A stretch of DNA of 10,319 nt from JADKCL01 sp046050405 (GTDB lineage: Bacteria; Bacteroidota; Bacteroidia; J057; JADKCL01). Below are positions 6,578 to 10,319 of the stretch, in pieces. Where the stretch lies: NCBI GenBank assembly GCA_046050405.1, contig JBJOPY010000123.1, forward strand, positions 1 to 10,319, in the 5' to 3' direction. The position numbers were made by a program, and so were the translations under genes. The notes beneath the pieces are model-generated. The model was not told where the DNA came from. It searched no databases and saw only the letters and a list, made by a program, of their open reading frames with translations. Position 1 is the stretch's first letter; the number at the start of each line of letters is the position of its first letter.

Positions 6578-6585
6578 CCCCCTGA

Positions 6586-7620
6586 ATGCTGGAACGCAAG
6601 AAAATCCTCGTCACCGGCGGCGCCGGCTACATTGGCAGTCATACGGTCGTGGCACTCCATGATTCCGGGTATGAACCGGTGATCGTGGACAATTTTTCCA
6701 ATTCGAAGCGGGGGATCCTGTCCCGGATCGCCACGATCTGCGGGCGGGAATTCTCCCATTATGAATGCGATGTCCGCGACCTGCGGGCCATGCGCAGCAT
6801 CTTCGAAACCGAAGGGGCTTTCTTCGGGGTCATCCACTTCGCAGCCTTCAAGGCGGTGGGGGAGTCCGTGGAGCGTCCGGCGGAGTACTATGACAACAAC
6901 CTGGGGGCATTGGCCAGGCTCCTGGTCGTCATGGCGGAGCAGGGCCTTCCTGGATTGGTGTTCTCCTCCTCCTGCACCGTCTATGGCCAGCCGAAGGTGC
7001 TTCCCGTGACGGAGGATTCCCCCATCCAGCCCGCTTCTTCCCCTTACGGATACACGAAACAAGCCGGTGAGCAGTTGGTCGCGGACATGGTCAACTCTCC
7101 CAGGGGATTGAGGGCAGTCACCTTGCGGTATTTCAATCCGATCGGTGCCCACCCCTCTGGCCTGATCGGGGAATTGCCCCTCGGTGTTCCGAACAACCTG
7201 GTTCCATTCATCACGCAGACGGCGGCGGGAATCCGGGAGCGACTGCGCATCCATGGGAGAGACTATCCGACGCCCGATGGCACAGCGATCCGGGATTTCA
7301 TTCATGTCGTGGACCTTGCCAGAGCCCATGTGATGGCACTGGAAATCCTGCAGCACCGGGTCGGGCAGCATTCCCTCCACATCGCCAATGTGGGTACGGG
7401 CCGGGGGCATTCGGTGTTGGAGGTGGTGGAAACCTTCGAGCGGGTGACCGGCGTCTCGCTGCCGTACGAATTCTCTGGCCGCCGACCGGGCGATGTGGAG
7501 GCGGTATGGGCATCCATCGATGGCGATCGGCTTCCCGGGTGGAAAGCGGAGCTGAGCCTGGAAGACGCCCTGCGCGATGCCTGGAACTGGCAGTGCAATC
7601 TAGCCCAACAGCCATTGTAG
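6586..7620 (+). CDS. galE: UDP-glucose 4-epimerase
   Basis: GalE interconverts UDP-glucose and UDP-galactose using tightly bound NAD, feeding galactose use and surface-polysaccharide synthesis. The 344-residue protein is an extended short-chain dehydrogenase of normal length. It has the NAD-binding GGAGYIGSHT (11-20), D62 in ECDVRDL, HFAAFKAVGESVERP (84-98), the catalytic triad region FSSSCTVYG with S129, and YGYTK giving Y154 and K158. Next come RYFNPIGAHPSG (181-192), IRDFIHVVDLARAHV (235-249) and the C-terminal substrate region with RRPGDVEAVWA (299-309). The ATG at 6586 leaves the usual five or so residues before the first beta strand. It stands alone, divergent from the moeB-like gene and convergent with the GNAT gene. 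Specificity for GlcNAc forms cannot be excluded from motifs alone. Confidence 0.94.
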   Translation: MLERKKILVTGGAGYIGSHTVVALHDSGYEPVIVDNFSNSKRGILSRIATICGREFSHYECDVRDLRAMRSIFETEGAFFGVIHFAAFKAVGESVERPAEYYDNNLGALARLLVVMAEQGLPGLVFSSSCTVYGQPKVLPVTEDSPIQPASSPYGYTKQAGEQLVADMVNSPRGLRAVTLRYFNPIGAHPSGLIGELPLGVPNNLVPFITQTAAGIRERLRIHGRDYPTPDGTAIRDFIHVVDLARAHVMALEILQHRVGQHSLHIANVGTGRGHSVLEVVETFERVTGVSLPYEFSGRRPGDVEAVWASIDGDRLPGWKAELSLEDALRDAWNWQCNLAQQPL

Positions 7621-7839
7621 CCTTTTGGCGATTTTCCGGGGATGGGTAGCCGTCACCGGGTGTCAAACGCTATTTTTCTCGGGACAAGGGTGTTCATACG
7701 AAAAATTCGTCCAGCCTGAGACGGAAGAATCTGACGTCTGTCAACCCCCTGGGATGAGGCCTTAACCCTTTGAATTTCAAGAGTTGTATGTGGGGCTCCT
7801 TTGGGATCGAAATTGGGAGGGGCATTTCCGGGGCTGGAG

Positions 7840-7878
7840 GAAGACGGCCTCAGAAGTATAGGTTTCGGAAGCGTCTTC
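7840..7878. other. Inverted repeat in the galE / GNAT convergent gap
   Basis: GAAGACG and CGTCTTC are perfect 7-bp arms separated by 25 bases, 24 bp beyond the GNAT stop. A short inner pairing (CCT/AGG) is possible. There is no T-tract, so terminator function is only a guess. The remainder of 7621-7901 contains no recognisable gene or RNA. Confidence 0.2.
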
Positions 7879-7901
7879 AATGAGCTGACGGATAAGACTA
7901 T

Positions 7902-8375
7902 TTATGCTTCGATCTCTATCTTTAGTTCCATCTCGAACATGTCGTAATGGCTTCTCGCCATTCCCACCGCAGCATGGACTTTCTGGGCAACCTTGTTGTC
8001 ATGCGCCACAAGGAGGCGCAATGCCTTGACGCCGCTGTCCCGGGCCAGTGTGTGGACATGGTGGTAGAGTGCCTTGAAAACGCCCTGTCCCCGGTGAGCC
8101 GGACTGACATAGCCAGTCTGCAGCCACCATATTTCACCGCATTGCCAGTCACACCACTCAGCAGTGACCATCAGGTGGCCGACCACCCGGCCTTCGGTTT
8201 CCGCCATCCAATAGAAGCCCTTGGAGGGATCCTCCAGCAGGCGCTGGATACCCTCCCATACCGTGTCAGCCTCCAATCGACGGCTTTCCGTTTCCATTGC
8301 CAGTGCCTGGTTGTGGGCGACGAGGATGGCGAGGTCATCCGTCACAGCAGGCCGGATATGGACGGTGGAGGTCAT
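7902..8375 (-). CDS. GNAT-family N-acetyltransferase
   Basis: This 157-residue single-domain protein has the GNAT fold, which transfers an acetyl group from acetyl-CoA to an amine. The acetyl-CoA pyrophosphate loop is clear: YVSPAHRGQGVFKALYHHV (89-107), with the R-G-Q-G-V-F core at 95-100. The N-terminal strand VHIRPAVTDDLAIL and a later strand VKALRLLVAHDN, followed by A-Q-KVHAAVGM, fit motifs C and B. Substrate is unknown. The ATG at 8373-8375 is preferred because the conserved strand starts just after it and a promoter-like -7 element lies at 8385-8392. The frame also has a possible start at 8414, which would lie inside that promoter. It is transcribed alone, divergent from eno. Confidence 0.88.
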   Translation of the reverse strand: MTSTVHIRPAVTDDLAILVAHNQALAMETESRRLEADTVWEGIQRLLEDPSKGFYWMAETEGRVVGHLMVTAEWCDWQCGEIWWLQTGYVSPAHRGQGVFKALYHHVHTLARDSGVKALRLLVAHDNKVAQKVHAAVGMARSHYDMFEMELKIEIEA

Positions 8376-8384
8376 TTTTCGGTT

Positions 8385-8415
8385 CGAAGTTACGACACTA
8401 CGCCCTATTTGCAAG
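8385..8415 (-). promoter_or_regulatory. Candidate promoter of the GNAT gene
   Basis: On the minus strand, CTTG (8415-8412), exactly 19 bp, then TAACTTCG (8392-8385) is a near match to TTTG-N19-TAnnTTTG, with one mismatch in each element. The -7 element ends 9 bp before the chosen ATG, so the leader would be only a few bases. Confidence 0.5.
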
Positions 8416-8449
8416 GCGATGGGTCTGAAAACTGTACATCACGGCATGG

Positions 8450-8477
8450 TTTGGAATGTCCAATTTCCTTAATTTTG
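8450..8477 (+). promoter_or_regulatory. Candidate promoter of eno-divIC
   Basis: TAATTTTG (8470-8477) is an exact TAnnTTTG match, about 31 bp before the eno ATG. A TTTG at 8450-8453 precedes it at 16 bp, shorter than the usual 19-21, so the -33 assignment is weak while the -7 is good. Confidence 0.5.
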
Positions 8478-8508
8478 GCACCGATTCAATAAAACAGTCA
8501 ATTTCTCA

Positions 8509-9798
8509 ATGAGTGCAATTGTTCACGTAACGGCTAGGGAGATTCTGGATTCGAGGGGAAACCCGACGGTGGAGGTCGAGGTGCTGACAGAGGATGGTGC
8601 CGTCGGCCGTGCCGCTGTGCCCTCCGGCGCATCCACGGGTGCTTATGAGGCGATCGAATTGCGTGACGATGCGCGCAACCGGTACCTGGGCAAGGGCGTG
8701 CTGCAAGCAGTCGAAAACGTGAAAGCCCTGATCGCACCCGAGGTGGTGGGGGTGGATGTGGAAGACCAGGCCCTGATCGATCAGATCATGCTGGAGCTGG
8801 ATGGGACCGACAACAAGTCACGACTGGGGGCGAATGCGATCCTGGGCGTATCGCTGGCGACGGCGAGGGCTGCGGCATCGGAGCAGGGGTTCCCGCTCTA
8901 TCGGTACCTGGGTGGAGTGAATGCGCGCACCCTGCCTGTGCCCATGATGAACATCCTCAATGGTGGCGCACACGCGGACAACAGCGTGGACATCCAGGAG
9001 TTCATGGTCATGCCCCTGGGCGCGGAGAGCTTCTCGGAAGCACTCCGGATGGGTACGGAAGTCTTCCATACGCTCCGGAAGGTACTCAAGGCAAAGGGCA
9101 TGAGCACCAATGTGGGGGACGAGGGGGGCTTCGCGCCGAACCTTCCCAGCAACGAAGCGGCCATCCAGACCGTCCTGGAGGCCATCGAGAAGGCGGGCTA
9201 CCGTCCCGGCGAGGACATCTTCATCGCCCTGGATGCTGCCAGCACGGAATTCTATGACAGGGAAACCGGGAAGTATGTCTTCAAGAAATCCACGGGGGAG
9301 AGCCGGACCAGCAGTGAGATGGTGGGTTTCTGGGAGGACTGGGTGTCCCGCTACCCGATCGTCAGCATCGAGGACGGCTTGGCGGAGGATGACTGGGAGG
9401 GCTGGAAATCGCTCTCGGATGCACTCGGGAGGAAGGTGCAGCTGGTGGGGGACGACCTGTTCGTGACCAATGTGGACCGCCTCAGCAGAGGGATCCAGGA
9501 TGGAACCGCCAACTCGATCCTGGTGAAGGTCAATCAAATTGGCTCCTTGACCGAGACGATCAATGCCGTGCAATTGGCCACGCGCAATGGCTATTCCAGT
9601 ATCATCAGCCACCGAAGCGGGGAGACGGAAGACACGTTCATCGCCGACCTTGCAGTCGCACTGAACAGCGGCCAGATCAAGACCGGGTCTGCTTCCCGCA
9701 GTGACAGGGTGGCGAAGTACAACCAGTTGCTGCGCATCGAGGAGCGGCTCGGAGAAGTGGCTTTGTTCGGCGCATCCATGTTCAAGTTCAAGAGATAG
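8509..9798 (+). CDS. eno: Enolase (phosphopyruvate hydratase)
   Basis: Enolase converts 2-phosphoglycerate to phosphoenolpyruvate in glycolysis and the reverse in gluconeogenesis. The 429-residue protein matches the bacterial family in length and has every key residue. These are the loop PSGASTGAYEA (38-48), H155 in GGAHADN, catalytic E205 in NVGDEGGFAPN, metal ligands D242, E288 (SIEDGL) and D315 (GDDLFVTN), and catalytic K340 in ILVKVNQIGSLTET. Substrate-binding H368-R369-S370 (SHRSGETED) and K391 in KTGSASRSDR are also present. The ATG at 8509 gives MSAIVHVTAREILDSRGNPT, the usual N-terminus. The stop is 2 bp before divIC. Enolase needs magnesium and is homodimeric or octameric in known cases. 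Nothing is unusual in this copy. Confidence 0.98.
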   Translation: MSAIVHVTAREILDSRGNPTVEVEVLTEDGAVGRAAVPSGASTGAYEAIELRDDARNRYLGKGVLQAVENVKALIAPEVVGVDVEDQALIDQIMLELDGTDNKSRLGANAILGVSLATARAAASEQGFPLYRYLGGVNARTLPVPMMNILNGGAHADNSVDIQEFMVMPLGAESFSEALRMGTEVFHTLRKVLKAKGMSTNVGDEGGFAPNLPSNEAAIQTVLEAIEKAGYRPGEDIFIALDAASTEFYDRETGKYVFKKSTGESRTSSEMVGFWEDWVSRYPIVSIEDGLAEDDWEGWKSLSDALGRKVQLVGDDLFVTNVDRLSRGIQDGTANSILVKVNQIGSLTETINAVQLATRNGYSSIISHRSGETEDTFIADLAVALNSGQIKTGSASRSDRVAKYNQLLRIEERLGEVALFGASMFKFKR

Positions 9799-9800
9799 GC

Positions 9801-10097
9801 ATGAAAAAGCTCGCCAGATGGCTCCCTCTCTTCAAGAATTTCTACTTCGTGGTAGGCCTGGTCACCACGGTATGGATTCTCTTCTTCGACCGGTACAACT
9901 TCTTGGATCGGTTCCAGACACAGCTGCGGATCAAGGAACTGCGATCGGACCTTGTCTTTTACAAGGAAGAGCGCGACCACATCGAGCTCACCCGGAACAT
10001 GATCGAGAGTGACATGGACGAAATCGAGCATTTTGCAAGGGAAAGGTATATGATGAAGCGTCCCGACGAAGACCTTTTCCTCATTGACACGGACTGA
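9801..10097 (+). CDS. FtsB/DivIC-family septum formation initiator
   Basis: This 98-residue bitopic membrane protein belongs to the FtsB/DivIC family, which joins FtsL and FtsQ/DivIB in the divisome and helps activate septal peptidoglycan synthesis. It has a short basic cytoplasmic N-terminus (MKKLARWLPLFK), one transmembrane helix at about 13-29 (NFYFVVGLVTTVWILFF), a coiled coil at about 34-75 rich in Glu, Leu and Arg, and the conserved end FARERYMMKRPDEDLFLI (78-95). The length is typical. It starts 2 bp after eno, and eno next to an ftsB/divIC gene is a widespread arrangement, so the two are probably co-transcribed. Naming as ftsB or divIC depends on convention. Confidence 0.92.
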   Translation: MKKLARWLPLFKNFYFVVGLVTTVWILFFDRYNFLDRFQTQLRIKELRSDLVFYKEERDHIELTRNMIESDMDEIEHFARERYMMKRPDEDLFLIDTD

Positions 10098-10151
10098 AAT
10101 GCGCCGTGAGGCCGGGGCGAGGGGCAGGTTCCCTGCTGTATTCCGCCATCG

Positions 10152-10169
10152 GGCCGGTGCCTCCCGGCC
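10152..10169 (+). terminator. GC-rich hairpin downstream of divIC (possible terminator)
   Basis: GGCCGG-TGCCTC-CCGGCC forms a perfect 6-bp GC stem with a 6-base loop, 54 bp after the divIC stop. A smaller stem GCAGG-TTC-CCTGC precedes it at 10124-10136. No T-tract follows, so intrinsic termination is uncertain. The rest of 10098-10319 has no gene I can support. Confidence 0.3.
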
Positions 10170-10319
10170 ACGGTCGCCCATCCCGCTGAACTTCTGGTAC
10201 AGCGATTGCACACCATCGCGGTTCCGGATTGCATTCGCAGGACATCGCATCGCACTAGCAGCCCTATTGTAAATCGCAGCGGCCCTTGAAAATCGGTAAG
10301 TTCCAGATTGATCTGTCCG

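Larger units (their letters stand above)
6261..6585. other. 325-bp divergent intergenic region between moeB-like gene and galE
   Basis: No convincing gene lies here. Open frames on both strands lack recognisable protein features. A clearly AT-richer stretch (about 6375-6455) sits in otherwise GC-rich DNA and holds a candidate leftward -7 element. An inverted repeat TGACCC-CAGGA-GGGTCA lies at 6506-6522 (6-bp arms, 5-bp spacer) and could be an operator or chance. I looked for TPP-riboswitch landmarks on the minus strand, since ThiF-like genes can carry them, and saw none. Confidence 0.5.

Noticed and set aside
6261..6614. 118-residue N-terminal extension of the moeB-like protein
   Set aside because: It overlaps the galE start, has no recognisable domain and lies in intergenic-like sequence. 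Family similarity begins at MTMEF or MEF.
7653..7880. 75-residue minus-strand open frame between galE and the GNAT gene
   Set aside because: It has a TTG start, no recognisable motif, no promoter, and a composition typical of non-coding DNA. It is too weak to call.
8818..9612. 264-codon minus-strand open frame inside eno
   Set aside because: It is antisense to fully conserved enolase sequence, so a coding-frame shadow.
1..10319. A novel multi-gene system, CRISPR array, phage or RNA gene
   Set aside because: Apart from the IS fragment, the genes belong to known families with ordinary neighbours. No regular repeats, tRNA or rRNA signatures, or unknown gene clusters were seen.

Overview
The window reads as a chromosomal, housekeeping-rich stretch from a GC-rich member of the Bacteroidota. 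Three things point there. Starts lack clear Shine-Dalgarno sequences (one A-rich possible exception). Several intergenic regions carry the Bacteroidota sigma-factor signature (-33 TTTG, about 19 bp, -7 TAnnTTTG), with a textbook copy upstream of etfBA. The gene pairs (mlaE-mlaF, etfB-etfA-DUF151/UVR nuclease, eno-divIC) and protein sequences also fit. Genus-level placement cannot be supported from this sequence.

Layout. 1-278: the 5' end of an IS3-family insertion sequence on the minus strand, cut by the window edge and ending about 37 bp before mlaE. 315-1927 (+): mlaE-mlaF, the permease and ATPase of an MCE-type lipid transporter, with no MCE substrate-binding gene in view. 2113-4467 (-): an operon etfB-etfA followed by a DUF151/UVR protein. 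4533-4847 (+): a small TPR protein, divergent from etfB. 4848-5096: a 249-bp convergent gap with nothing recognisable. 5097-6260 (-): a MoeB/ThiF-type adenylyltransferase fused to a rhodanese domain. 6261-6585: a divergent intergenic region with an AT-rich island. 6586-7620 (+): galE. 7621-7901: a convergent gap with one inverted repeat. 7902-8375 (-): a GNAT acetyltransferase. 8509-10097 (+): eno-divIC, enolase plus a FtsB/DivIC-type division protein. 10098-10319: no gene recognised, one GC-rich hairpin.

The genes cover core functions: outer-membrane lipid homeostasis (MlaEF), electron transfer from acyl-CoA or related dehydrogenases (EtfAB), sulfur transfer for molybdopterin or thiamine synthesis (MoeB-rhodanese), nucleotide-sugar supply (GalE), glycolysis (Eno) and septation (DivIC). 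They form separate small transcription units rather than one pathway.

I found no undescribed multi-gene system, phage, CRISPR array, defence island or RNA gene. The points most worth a second look are: a MoeB-like enzyme whose conserved crossover-loop cysteine is tryptophan and whose first zinc CxxC pair is also lost; the IS junction at the place where the mlaE -33 element should lie; the tightly packed divergent etfB/TPR promoter region; and promoter elements lying only 7-9 bp before several start codons.
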